Below, piece after piece: positions 35,590-43,889 of a stretch of DNA of 64,000 nt; position 1 is the stretch's first letter, and the number at the start of each line of letters is the position of its first letter. The stretch is from an uncultured Lachnospiraceae bacterium. Its GTDB lineage: Bacteria > Bacillota > Clostridia > Lachnospirales > Lachnospiraceae. The DNA lies in the NCBI GenBank assembly GCA_902787715.1, contig CADAHQ010000009.1, forward strand, positions 25,048 through 89,047. The letters are read 5' to 3'. Both the position numbers and the translations under genes were made by a program. Under the pieces are notes generated by a model. That model saw only the letters and a list, made by a program, of their open reading frames with translations, did no database searches and was not told the DNA's origin.

Positions 35590-36339
35590 ATGGCAGATGA
35601 ATTTCCGCAGGGCCAGGTGCCCGCAGAAGCCGCTCCGGCAGGCGTAATGCCGGATGGAACAAGCCAGTTTGCGCAGGCTGCACCGCAGCTCACGCCGCAG
35701 CCGAAGCAGAAGAAAAAGTTCAACTTCTTTACGCTGCTTGTCATTCTGGCAATTATCGCTGCAGTCGGGTATTTCGGCTATGAGTACATTCTTGGAACGA
35801 AGCCGGAGTTTTCGGTATCCGGCACGAAGTTCACAATGAAGAGCACGCCCCAGGATTTCCTGGATGCGGGCCTTGTGATTTGTGACAAGGACGGCAAGAT
35901 TGTGGACCTCACGGGCAAGAGCGTACTGGGCAAGACGGTTCCGATGAACGAGTATCAGATCGGTATCCAGACCTCCAGCGACAGAGCGACCGGAACCGGT
36001 ATCTACTTCAAGGTTATGAACACCGCAACCAATGCGAAGTCGATGAAGAATTGCATGGTTTACTCCGTCACGTATTACCCGGGGCAGGATAAGACCGGCG
36101 GCAAGGTGAAGATCAACGGAGAGGACCTCACGAACCTCGACGCCGACAAATGGGCGGAATCCTTCAAGAAGGTCGGTTTCCCGTTCTCCGATAAGGACCT
36201 CGACCGCTATAAGAGCGGTTCCACCACGATTATTCTCGGCGAGCGCGGACAGTACAAGTTCGAGGCTCATCTTGAGACAAGCTCCAAGAAGCCTTCGTAC
36301 ATCCTGTTTAAAAACGGCATCAAGACGGAGACCAAGTAA
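35590..36339 (+). CDS. Membrane-anchored extracytoplasmic protein, unknown
   Basis: 249 residues, ATG at 35590 after AAAGGGA. A Pro/Ala/Gln-rich cytoplasmic tail of about 40 residues (no Cys), one transmembrane helix at about 49-66, then a soluble outer domain with FSVSGTKFTMKSTPQDFLDAG and a YSVTYYPGQ core. The plan (Pro/Ala/Gln-rich tail, helix, outer domain) resembles the zinc-ribbon protein at 59.7 kb without its zinc ribbon. Monocistronic, with its own promoter and terminator. Function unknown. Confidence 0.7.
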   Translation: MADEFPQGQVPAEAAPAGVMPDGTSQFAQAAPQLTPQPKQKKKFNFFTLLVILAIIAAVGYFGYEYILGTKPEFSVSGTKFTMKSTPQDFLDAGLVICDKDGKIVDLTGKSVLGKTVPMNEYQIGIQTSSDRATGTGIYFKVMNTATNAKSMKNCMVYSVTYYPGQDKTGGKVKINGEDLTNLDADKWAESFKKVGFPFSDKDLDRYKSGSTTIILGERGQYKFEAHLETSSKKPSYILFKNGIKTETK

Positions 36340-36375
36340 TCCACGTCAAGCCGCAAAAATGCGAACAAAAAAAGA

Positions 36376-36409
36376 GAGCCCGGTGCATATTGTGATATGT
36401 GCCGGGCTC
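36376..36409. terminator. Bidirectional terminator between convergent genes
   Basis: GAGCCCGG and CCGGGCTC stem extended by TGCATAT/ATATGTG. The minus strand has a T-run (complement of 36367-36373); plus-strand T content is weaker. Confidence 0.75.
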
Positions 36410-36430
36410 ATTTGTATGTCTGCAGGCAAA

Positions 36431-37432
36431 TCACTTGAAGACGATCTGCGCGAAGTTGTAGAAACCGAGATACCAGATGGAGAAATCGTGCATGCCGTTA
36501 CATTCCATCCACATAAAATTCTCGCCGTCCGTAATGCGGTCCGACAGGGCCGGAAGCGTCTTGGCGGCAGCGGCCGCGCTGGCGTAAGCCACGTTGTCCT
36601 GCTTGCCGCAGAGGTTGTACATGTAGTTCACCTTGTAGGGCGCAAGCTTCTCGCTGCCCAGAAGCTCGGCGATCTTCGCCGCCGGATACGAGGTCGGCGC
36701 CGCGGAAAATGCACCGAACCACCCGATCAGATCCAGACACTCGCACATGCCGATGTTGATGGTCTGCATGCCGCCCATGGAGAGGCCGGCCATGGCGCGA
36801 TGGTCACGGGCGGATTCGCCGTCGGCAGCGGTGTAAACCGAATAGTGCGACTCAATGTAAGGCATAAGGTCGTTGCGAAGCTCCGCGCCGAAATAGTAGA
36901 ACGAGGTGCTGTCGCCCGAGGTGTTGGCATAATCCTTGTAGGAGCGGCCGTTGGGCGCAACTACGATGAACGGCTCAATGTCGCCGTAGTGAATGAGGTT
37001 GTCCATGAGGGCCTTCACCGTGGAGGTCAGGCCGGTCATTCCCCACTCCCGCTCATTGCCGCCGATGCCGTGCATGAGATAGAGCACATTGTACTTCTTC
37101 GACGGATTGTAATCCGGCGGAAGATAGACAAATGCAGGTTTCGTATATACAGTCTCGTCCGCATTTAAATAGTCATGCGTCTCGTAGGCGATCTCCTCGA
37201 TGGAGCCGCCGTCCTTCACGCGGTAGCGCTGATACACCGAAGGAATCTTCGTCGCGATGGAAGCGTGCACCGGCGTGGGAGTCGGCGTCGCGGGCTCCGG
37301 CGACGGCGTCGGAGTATCTGTGGGTGCAGCGGTGGCGGTCGGTTTCGTGTCCTGCTCCGAAGTCTTTGTGCCGCAGGCGACACAAACCGCTGCAAGGACT
37401 AGAAGAATCGAAAGAAGAGTCAGTCGTCTCAT
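36431..37432 (-). CDS. Secreted esterase lipoprotein (CE1/feruloyl-esterase-like)
   Basis: 333 residues from ATG 37432, which overlaps the marR stop as ATGA; a GTG four codons earlier is the alternative. Lipobox CVAC (Cys20) and a Thr/Pro linker (TPTPSPEPATPTPTP). Alpha/beta-hydrolase core: NVLYLMHGIGGNEREW (oxyanion region), nucleophile Ser in AGLSMGGMQ, likely His in NGMHDFSIW. This is the carbohydrate-esterase family 1 pattern, so it may remove feruloyl or acetyl groups from plant xylan, which would complement the arabinofuranosidase at 5.7 kb. Substrate inferred. Confidence 0.82.
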   Translation of the reverse strand: MRRLTLLSILLVLAAVCVACGTKTSEQDTKPTATAAPTDTPTPSPEPATPTPTPVHASIATKIPSVYQRYRVKDGGSIEEIAYETHDYLNADETVYTKPAFVYLPPDYNPSKKYNVLYLMHGIGGNEREWGMTGLTSTVKALMDNLIHYGDIEPFIVVAPNGRSYKDYANTSGDSTSFYYFGAELRNDLMPYIESHYSVYTAADGESARDHRAMAGLSMGGMQTINIGMCECLDLIGWFGAFSAAPTSYPAAKIAELLGSEKLAPYKVNYMYNLCGKQDNVAYASAAAAAKTLPALSDRITDGENFMWMECNGMHDFSIWYLGFYNFAQIVFK

Positions 37433-37896
37433 ATGCTTTTCCACGCTCCTTCCCAGGTTCCGTCCAGCTGTGATTCAATGTTCTCTCTGGCTTTACGCAT
37501 CAGCGAAAGGAGGTTGTCGATATCCTCTTCCGACATTCCCGAAAGGGCAATCTTGTCCGCCTGCGCGGCCTTGTCGGACACCTGGCGCGCAAGTTTGCGG
37601 CCGTGGTCGGTGAGGTAGATGGCATACGCCCTCTTGCCGCCGGACACGTAGACGGTCTCCTTCTTGATCATGTCCTGTTTCTCCATCTTGGAGAGGAGCG
37701 ACGTCATGGTCGCCGGCTCCACGCGGCAGCGGGCGGCGAGGTCCTTCTGCAGGTACCCCTCCTCCTCAAAAAGTACGTTGAGCACCTTAGGCTGCCCCGG
37801 GGTCAGCCCGAGGGATGCGTAATAGCGAATGTTGTACGTGCGGTGCGCGTAATAAAGGGAAAGCATTTCCCGAAAAAACCGTTCGTTGTCTGTCAT
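37429..37896 (-). CDS. MarR family transcriptional regulator
   Basis: 155 residues; CAGGAGGGG before the ATG. Winged helix with YLQKDLAARCRVEPATMTSLLSKMEKQDMI, then wing KRAYAIYLTDHGRKL and the dimer helix. MarR repressors sense small phenolic or oxidant ligands. The following gene encodes an esterase that could release phenolic acids, so a phenolic effector is an attractive inference. Palindromes just upstream (37919-37934) are likely its operator. Confidence 0.88.
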   Translation of the reverse strand: MTDNERFFREMLSLYYAHRTYNIRYYASLGLTPGQPKVLNVLFEEEGYLQKDLAARCRVEPATMTSLLSKMEKQDMIKKETVYVSGGKRAYAIYLTDHGRKLARQVSDKAAQADKIALSGMSEEDIDNLLSLMRKARENIESQLDGTWEGAWKSI

Positions 37897-37918
37897 TTAG
37901 CCCCTCCTGATTAGAAGC

Positions 37919-37934
37919 CTAATTAGTTAAGTAA
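37919..37934. promoter_or_regulatory. Probable MarR operator
   Basis: CTAATTAG (37919-37926, perfect palindrome) overlaps TTAGTTAAGTAA (imperfect palindrome TTAnTTAAnTAA) just upstream of the marR gene. Confidence 0.5.
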
Positions 37935-37986
37935 AACTTATCACAGGACGACGGTCACGTCAAGTGGAATTCATGCAAAAAAAGAA

Positions 37987-38018
37987 CCCGTGCGACGGAA
38001 AATTCCCCTTCGCACGGG
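37987..38018. terminator. Bidirectional terminator between marR upstream region and metY
   Basis: CCCGTGCGA and TCGCACGGG stem with T-runs on both strands; it ends the minus-strand metY transcript. Confidence 0.85.
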
Positions 38019-38134
38019 CTTTTTTGTCATGTAGTTTTACATTCTCCGAAATCATGTCGAAAAACAGCCTTTCAGGGCTCTCGCGAGAACCGACAGCAGT
38101 CGGAGAAAGGAGCTTCGTCAGTGTCGGAAAGCGA

Positions 38135-39406
38135 TCACTCGCCAAATGCCTGCTTGAGATCCGCAAGAATGTCCTCGATGTTCTCGGTACCGACGGAGAG
38201 GCGGATCAGATCGGGAGCAACGCCTGCTTCAATGAGCTGCTCATCCGTGAGCTGACGGTGCGTGTGGCTTGCCGGATGAAGAAGGCAGGTCTTGGCGTCC
38301 GCAACGTGCGTCACGATGGTGATGAATTTTAAGCTGTCCATGAAATCGATGGAAGCCTGGCGGCCGCCCTTGATGCCGAAGGCGATAACGCCGCAGGTGC
38401 CCTTCGGGCAGTACTTCTTGGCGAGCTCATAGTTCTTGTCGCCCTCAAGACCTGCGTAGTGAACCCAGGCAACCTTGTCGTTGTTTGCGAGATACTTCGC
38501 AACCGCAAGGGCGTTGCTGCAATGGCGCTCCATGCGCAGCGGAAGGCTCTCAAGGCCTAAGTTGAGGTAGAATGCATTTTGCGGGGACTGGATGGAACCG
38601 AAGTCGCGCATCAGCTGGCTCGTAGCCTTGGTGATGTAAGCGGCCTTGCCGAACTTTTTCGTGTAGGTAAGGCCGTGGTAGGACTCATCGGGCGTCGTGA
38701 GACCGGGGAAACGCTCCGCGTTGGCTTCCCAGTCGAAGTTGCCGCTGTCCACGATGGCGCCGCCCACGCAAACCGCGTGGCCGTCCATGTACTTCGTCGT
38801 CGAATGCGTCACGATGTCGCAGCCCCACTCAATCGGGCGGCAGTTCACCGGCGTAGCGAAGGTGTTGTCAATGATGAGCGGCATTCCGTGCTTGTGCGCA
38901 AGCTTCGCGAAGCGCTCGATATCGAAAATCGTGACGGTCGGGTTCGTGATCGTCTCGCCGAAAATGCATTTGGTGTTGGGCTTGATCAGCGCCTCAATCT
39001 CCTCGTCGGTGCTGTCCTGATCAAAGAAAATGCACTCGATGCCCATCTTCTTCATCGTCACACCGAACAGATTGTAGGTGCCGCCGTAGATCGCCGTCGA
39101 AGCAAGGAAGCTGTCGCCGCACTCGCAGATGTTGAACACTGCGTAGAAGTTCGCCGCCTGACCCGAGGACGTCAGCATACCTGCGTAGCCGCCTTCCATC
39201 GCCGTAATTTTCGCAGCAACCGCATCGTTCGTCGGATTCTGCAGGCGGGTGTAGAAGTAGCCCGAAGCCTCCAGGTCAAACAAAGCGCCCATGGCGTCGC
39301 TGGTGTCATACTTAAAAGTCGTGCTCTGGTAAATCGGAAGCTGTCTCGGCTCCCCCTGGGAAGGCTTCCAGCCTTCATGGATACACTTGGTTTCGATCTG
39401 GGACAT
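38135..39406 (-). CDS. metY: O-acetylhomoserine sulfhydrylase / aminocarboxypropyltransferase
   Basis: 423 residues from ATG 39406 (AGGAGGTTAAC). PLP-dependent Cys/Met metabolism family: ETKCIHEGWKPS, IYQSTTFKYDT, YTRLQNPTNDA, GMLTSSGQAA, NTFATPVNCRP, PLP-Lys in THSTTKYMDGH, and C-terminal LIRLSVGTENIEDI. Makes homocysteine from O-acetylhomoserine and sulfide. No SAM or T-box leader was found in its short 5' region, although metG at 47 kb has a T-box. Confidence 0.94.
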   Translation of the reverse strand: MSQIETKCIHEGWKPSQGEPRQLPIYQSTTFKYDTSDAMGALFDLEASGYFYTRLQNPTNDAVAAKITAMEGGYAGMLTSSGQAANFYAVFNICECGDSFLASTAIYGGTYNLFGVTMKKMGIECIFFDQDSTDEEIEALIKPNTKCIFGETITNPTVTIFDIERFAKLAHKHGMPLIIDNTFATPVNCRPIEWGCDIVTHSTTKYMDGHAVCVGGAIVDSGNFDWEANAERFPGLTTPDESYHGLTYTKKFGKAAYITKATSQLMRDFGSIQSPQNAFYLNLGLESLPLRMERHCSNALAVAKYLANNDKVAWVHYAGLEGDKNYELAKKYCPKGTCGVIAFGIKGGRQASIDFMDSLKFITIVTHVADAKTCLLHPASHTHRQLTDEQLIEAGVAPDLIRLSVGTENIEDILADLKQAFGE

Positions 39407-39498
39407 GTTAACCTCCTGTGGCCGCATTTGCCGCGGCGAATCTGATTCTGAAAATGCAACCCGCAAAAACCCCTGCATGCGAATTCGCTTTGGAAAAT

Positions 39499-39527
39499 AA
39501 AATACCACAGTGACGGGGTTTTTACAA
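39499..39527 (-). promoter_or_regulatory. Promoter for metY
   Basis: Minus strand TTGTAA (39527-39522), 17-nt spacer, TATTTT (39504-39499). Confidence 0.7.
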
Positions 39528-39759
39528 CATTTTTTCAATGTCAGCGGCGATTGTAAATAGTTTTGGGGTTCCATAGGCTGGGGCTATTGCTGGAAGACTT
39601 TTTTGAGATTGTCGTTACGGAGTAGGACATGTTGGACTTTTGTAAGCTGACTTTGGATGTATAGGCGCCTGCCTTCTCTCTGCGGTGGGAGCGTTTGTTC
39701 TTCGTCTTGAGTTGGATTTCCGTTTCCGGGGCGGAAGGGTCGGCTTTTTGCCCGGACAG

Positions 39760-40125
39760 CGTTAAAGGAAGGGCTCTTTGAAGACTGTTTTTGGAATCTG
39801 TACCGCCAAGTGGCGGGAAGGCTTCGTGTGGGCGGTACAGTTTGGGTTGGGGGCGTTTCCGGAGCCTGTGAAAATAGACTGGTTTTTGAATATGTACCGC
39901 CCGTTAGGGAATTAGAGCGTCGTGAGCGGTACGGTTTCCGCGGCATCGGAAGCTGAAGGCGAAATCAGTACCGCTCTCGGGCGTGATTAGGCAACTTGAG
40001 CGGTACGATTTGGAAAAACAGTCTGTTTTTCGGCGTTGAATTGAGGCTCAGAATTCTAGTTGTACCGCCCGGCGCCGCAGAACCGGGCGCTGGGCGGTAC
40101 AAAATTCAAAAACAGTCTGAAAAAC
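39760..40125. repeat. Repeat island B: four GTACCGC hairpin elements
   Basis: Four elements with inverted arms: 39800-39807/39831-39838 (GTACCGCC), 39894-39900/39926-39932 (GTACCGC), 39968-39975/39998-40006 (GTACCGCTC), 40062-40070/40092-40100 (GTACCGCCC). Outside the arms, GACTGTTTTTGGAAT or GACTGGTTTTTGAAT lies on the left and ATTCAAAAACAGTCT-like words on the right, so the flanks are inverted repeats too. No gene was seen in 39575-40290; the part after 40125 is Ala/Arg-codon-like GC-rich sequence without an RBS. Confidence 0.8.
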
Positions 40126-40291
40126 GCCGCTGCCGCGCAAAATCGCGGTCGGGAAACGCGAAAGCGAGCCGAAAGCGCGGCCGCGAAACATGAAAGAGCA
40201 GCGAAACAGAGCGAAAGCGCGGCTCGGAAAACCAGAAACCCGGAAAACCGGCGGGCGCTCTGGCGCCCGCCAACGCCCCGCCCAACCACAA

Positions 40292-40322
40292 AGAAGGCTG
40301 TCGCATGATGCGACAGCCTTCT
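40292..40322 (-). terminator. Terminator after flotillin
   Basis: Perfect 14-bp stem AGAAGGCTGTCGCA with its complement around TGA. Between it and the stop codon, TTGCAA/TTGCAG-type words repeat every 8-9 nt (40343-40384). Confidence 0.7.
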
Positions 40323-40408
40323 CGTTTCGCGAGTTTCGCGATGGTTGCAAGTGCTGCAATTATTGCAAGTGTTGCAATTGTTCCGCCTGGTGCAAGTACA
40401 GCAAGCGT

Positions 40409-41968
40409 TTACTCCGTTGCCGGAACGATCGGTTCGGTGGTGTCCGCGGCGTTCGTGATGGTCTTGCCGTCCGTAACGATGGTCGTTGCGTTCTCGAGGC
40501 CGGTCACGTTGATGTTGCGGTTCACCTTTGCGTCGTAGGACTCGGCGTTGATGATGTTTGCGAGGTCAATGCCGGTCGCCTGCTTCATGGACTCGAAAAC
40601 CTTCGCCATGACTACGGGCACATTGCCGGCCACCTGGTCAACACCGTTGCCGCCTTCGCCGCCGCCGATGATTGTAATCTTGTCGATCTGCTGGAGAGGA
40701 GCTGCAACCTGAGCGGCGATCTCGGGAAGAACCCGGATCATCATCTCGGCAACAGCGGCCTTGTTGTACTTCGCGTACGCCTCGGCCTTCTTCTCCATCG
40801 CCTGAGCCTCAGCAAGACCCTTGGCTTCGATTGCCTTAGCCTCAGCCTCACCTACGGCACGGATACCTTCAGCCTCCTGCTCCTTGGCGAAACGGTCGGC
40901 AGCAGCCTGCGCCTTGCGGGCTTCTGCTTCGCGCTGTGCCTCGAACTGCTTAGCCTCGGCGTCCTTCTGGCGCTGATACAAAATAGCGTCGGCCTTCTGC
41001 TGTGCAGCATACTTGTCGGCCTCAGCCTGCTTCTTAATCTCTGCTTCGAGGGCGCGCTCCTTAACCTGAACGGCCTTCTCCTGCAATTCAATCTCGCGCT
41101 CCTGACGGGCAATGTTTGCATTTGCCGTCGTGATCTCGATGGTCTTACGCTGCTCTTCCTTCTGGATTTCGTACGCCGCGTCGGCCATAGCCTTCTTGGT
41201 GTCCGCATCGAGTTGCAGCTCGGACTTCTTGATGGCGAGTTCGTTCTGCTTCTTCGCAATCTCGGTCTGTGCTAACACAGCTGCATCGTTGGACTCTTTG
41301 TCCGCGGAAGCCTGTGCAACCTTGATGTCGCGCTCGGACTCGGCACGTGCGATTGCAGCAGCTTTCTTGATTTTAACGATATTGTCAATACCGAGGTTCT
41401 CAATGACTTCATTGCCGTCGACGAAGTTCTGAACGTTGAAGGAGATGATGTCGAGACCCATGGCCGCAAGGTCGGGCTCTGCATTTTCCTTAACGAGGTT
41501 AGCGAACTTCTGGCGGTCGGAAACCATTTCCTCGAGCTTCATCTTACCGACGATCTCACGAACGTTACCCTCGAGCACCTCGCGCGCTACGGCAGCTACG
41601 TAATCGGTGGGCTTGTTCAGGAAGTTCTCAGCGGCAAGACGGAGACGATCCGGCTCGTTACTGATCTTTACGTTAACGGTTGCATCAACGTTGATGTTGA
41701 TGTAATCGGCGGTCGGAACGGCGTTGCTGGTCTTGACGTCGATGGGAATCAAACGAAGATTCAACTTATCCAAACGCTCGAAGAACGGGAAGCGGAAGGA
41801 TGCGCGGCCGATAACGACCTTGGACTTGTGCTTCATACCGGAAATGATATATGCCATATCCGGCGGAGCTTTGATGTAGCCGGAGACAAAGATAAGAACA
41901 ATCACGGCTACGACGGCGATCAGCGCAACCCAAAGCGCCGATTCATCGATGTAGAGAAATGGTAACAT
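40409..41968 (-). CDS. floT: Flotillin (SPFH/band 7 domain protein)
   Basis: 519 residues; GGGGGATACATCATCC before ATG. N-terminal membrane helix (about 10-30), SPFH domain (about 35-210, with SFRFPFFERLDKLNLRLIPIDVKTSNAVPTAD), then a long coiled coil rich in Ala/Glu/Lys (about 215-400, EAQREAEARKAQAAA and similar) and the C-terminal QIDKITIIGGGEGG motif. Flotillins scaffold ordered membrane microdomains. In Bacillus floT sits beside an NfeD gene; none is adjacent here. Length and motif order match FloT. Confidence 0.93.
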   Translation of the reverse strand: MLPFLYIDESALWVALIAVVAVIVLIFVSGYIKAPPDMAYIISGMKHKSKVVIGRASFRFPFFERLDKLNLRLIPIDVKTSNAVPTADYININVDATVNVKISNEPDRLRLAAENFLNKPTDYVAAVAREVLEGNVREIVGKMKLEEMVSDRQKFANLVKENAEPDLAAMGLDIISFNVQNFVDGNEVIENLGIDNIVKIKKAAAIARAESERDIKVAQASADKESNDAAVLAQTEIAKKQNELAIKKSELQLDADTKKAMADAAYEIQKEEQRKTIEITTANANIARQEREIELQEKAVQVKERALEAEIKKQAEADKYAAQQKADAILYQRQKDAEAKQFEAQREAEARKAQAAADRFAKEQEAEGIRAVGEAEAKAIEAKGLAEAQAMEKKAEAYAKYNKAAVAEMMIRVLPEIAAQVAAPLQQIDKITIIGGGEGGNGVDQVAGNVPVVMAKVFESMKQATGIDLANIINAESYDAKVNRNINVTGLENATTIVTDGKTITNAADTTEPIVPATE

Positions 41969-42032
41969 GGATGATGTATCCCCCTTTCGTGGTGGTCCGG
42001 ACCAAACACCCCGTTCGTCCGGCTTTTCAACA

Positions 42033-42089
42033 ATTATACAATGCGAAAAAGGAAAAGAAAAGAGGAAAATTGTTAAATCTCATTTAACA
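42033..42089 (-). promoter_or_regulatory. floT promoter region with 8-3-8 palindrome
   Basis: Minus strand -10 TATAAT (42038-42033). Upstream lies the perfect dyad TGTTAAAT-CTC-ATTTAACA (42071-42089), a likely regulator site. No strong -35 was seen. Confidence 0.5.
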
Positions 42090-42170
42090 TTTGTAAATTA
42101 CACTTCCGCAAAAGTGAGCCTGCGGCAAATCCACCCCCCGCCGGTCAGCACCTCCCTGCATCGCCCGATT

Positions 42171-42272
42171 TACACCGTCCGAGCTGTACTGTCTGACCTA
42201 CACCGTCCGAGCTGTACTGTCTGACCTACACCGTCCGAGCTGTACTGTCTGACCTACACCGCCCGCCGGTAC
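42171..42272. repeat. 28-bp tandem repeat, about 3.4 copies
   Basis: Unit TACACCGTCCGAGCTGTACT followed by GTCTGACC, identical in copies 42171-42198, 42199-42226 and 42227-42254, then a partial copy. The last full copy holds the stop codon of the minus-strand gene ending at 42254. No unique spacers, so not CRISPR. Confidence 0.9.
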
Positions 42273-43063
42273 GAATATCCGCGGCCGCCGGAGGGGACGC
42301 GGGTGATGACGCCCAGGGAGGTCAATACGCGTACGCACGCCTGCGCGCGAGCCCGCGGAATCTTACATGCGGAAGCGTAGTCAGCGGAGGTGAAGACCTC
42401 GGGGAGCGTGGCCGGCAGAAAGTAGGCGTAGTCCGCGGGGCAGCGGAGGTCCACCTCCGCCACGAGCTCCTGGGGGAAGCCGTCGCTTCGGGAGGCGCGG
42501 ATCTTCCGGTCCGGCCCGTAGCCGTCCAGAAGCTTGAATTCCTCCACTTCAAGAAGCGCGAGCTTTACGGACAGCCCCTCATGGGGGAACAAATCGCCCA
42601 GGCCGTAGAGCTCCTCTAAGACGCGGTAGCCGAAGTCCACCTTGCCGGTCTTTCGGGGCGCGCGGATTGTGCCGTCCGCGGGGTCCACCCAGCGGAGGGT
42701 CTTTCTGTGCACCACGGGGTACACAATCGTCACGGGCGTCACCGCGAGAAATGCGGCCAGCTTCTTCTTGAGCGTATAAAAGTGCCTTGTCTGAATCTCG
42801 TAGACACCCTCCGGCCGCGCCACGTCGGCGACGAAGCCGGAAGACAACAAAACGCGGCGCTCCTCGTACTCGGGGGCGCCGGCGTAGAAATGCTTTAATA
42901 CAGCGTGGATGGTTTTCTCGGCGAGGGTTCCGATCCCGCCGGAGGCGGCAAGTTCGCTCTCGGTGCGGTCGCAGATCTCGGCAAATGCAGCCTTCCTCGC
43001 GCCGTCGCAGAGATGGGGCGCAAGGAGGGAAAAGAGTGCATCTTTCGCAGCGGAATCAGCCAT
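42254..43063 (-). CDS. PD-(D/E)XK-like protein with C-terminal winged helix
   Basis: 269 residues. Residues 43-100 read GIGTLAEKTIHAVLKHF...FVADVARPEGVYEIQTRHFYTLKKKL: Glu49, Asp80 and Glu89-x-Gln91 have the order and spacing of a PD-(D/E)XK nuclease core, with Gln in place of the usual Lys. Residues 200-269 look like a winged helix (VFTSADYASACKIPRARAQACVRVLTSLGVI). It starts 2 nt after the stop of the bactofilin-like gene, RBS AAGAGG, so is the third gene of a tight operon. Activity untested; a DNA-binding regulator derived from a nuclease fold is the alternative. Confidence 0.6.
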   Translation of the reverse strand: MADSAAKDALFSLLAPHLCDGARKAAFAEICDRTESELAASGGIGTLAEKTIHAVLKHFYAGAPEYEERRVLLSSGFVADVARPEGVYEIQTRHFYTLKKKLAAFLAVTPVTIVYPVVHRKTLRWVDPADGTIRAPRKTGKVDFGYRVLEELYGLGDLFPHEGLSVKLALLEVEEFKLLDGYGPDRKIRASRSDGFPQELVAEVDLRCPADYAYFLPATLPEVFTSADYASACKIPRARAQACVRVLTSLGVITRVPSGGRGYSYRRAV

Positions 43064-43065
43064 GG

Positions 43066-43887
43066 TTACCTCTTCGGGTTGTCGGGAGTGCCGGTGAAGG
43101 GCTCAAAGCGGGATACCAGCGCGCCGTCGTCGATGTATATGTGGTCGCGGTAGCGGACGCAGTCGATCATGCAGCCCGGGCCGATGGTGACGTCATTGCC
43201 GATGACGGTGGACGCCTGCACGTGGGAGAGATCCACGTAGTCGCCGCGGATGTCGCCGGAGACGGTCATGATGGAGTACTCTTCGTCCCAGGAGGAGAAG
43301 AGGAATTTGCCGAAGAGGGAGCGGTCGTTGCGGGCGATGTGGACCCGGGCGCCCTGCACCGTGGCGCAGTGGCAGCGCTCGATGAAGCGGATGGAAATGT
43401 CCTTGCCTACAATCTTGCCGGCGGTCAGGCGTCCGCAGGTGTTCATCTCCTGGCAGGCGATGTCGCCGATGGAGAGCGCGCCTTTTACCTTCAGGGAGGA
43501 CCCTAAGAGCGGGCCGCGGAAATCCGCTGGGCCGGTGATGGCGATGCGCTTGGCCTGGAGCTTGCCTTCGCCGCGGAAGGATTTGCGGATGACCAGCTCG
43601 CCGGAGGCGAAAAGATCCCCGTAAAATTCGCTCCGCTCATAGAAGAGCGCGTTGGAGGTGATGGTGACCGGGACCTCGTAGAGGCCGCTGATGTAAACGC
43701 GTCGGCATTCCATCGTGACCGGCTCGTCGGAATCGGGGTTTTGGGCAGTGAGGGCGCGGAAACTTCCAATGGTGCTTAGGCGCTCGCAGCGGATGTTGCC
43801 CGAGACAAGGCCTTCGCCGATGCAGGGGAGGTCCTTGTAGGTACCCGAGGCGATGCGCCCGGATTTCGGTTCATTGTAATACCACAT
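43066..43887 (-). CDS. Bactofilin-like beta-helix protein (second copy)
   Basis: 273 residues; AAAGGGG before ATG, 2 nt after the previous stop. Short hydrophobic strands repeat every 17-20 residues (GEGLVSGNIRCERLSTIGSFRA, SGELVIRKSFRGEGKLQAKRI, GALSIGDIACQEMNTCGRL), the pattern of bactofilin/polymer-forming right-handed beta-helices. The C-terminus, VRYRDHIYIDDGALVSRFEP, is shared with the neighbour gene. Likely a cytosolic polymer; partner of the adjacent paralogue. Confidence 0.7.
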   Translation of the reverse strand: MWYYNEPKSGRIASGTYKDLPCIGEGLVSGNIRCERLSTIGSFRALTAQNPDSDEPVTMECRRVYISGLYEVPVTITSNALFYERSEFYGDLFASGELVIRKSFRGEGKLQAKRIAITGPADFRGPLLGSSLKVKGALSIGDIACQEMNTCGRLTAGKIVGKDISIRFIERCHCATVQGARVHIARNDRSLFGKFLFSSWDEEYSIMTVSGDIRGDYVDLSHVQASTVIGNDVTIGPGCMIDCVRYRDHIYIDDGALVSRFEPFTGTPDNPKR

Positions 43888-43889
43888 GG

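Noticed and set aside
39407-39574. Possible SAM riboswitch or T-box ahead of metY
   Set aside because: The leader is short and lacks the T-box core or a SAM-I core; only a promoter is seen.
42171-42272. Candidate CRISPR array (regular 28-bp units)
   Set aside because: Units are directly adjacent with no unique spacers and no cas genes are present.
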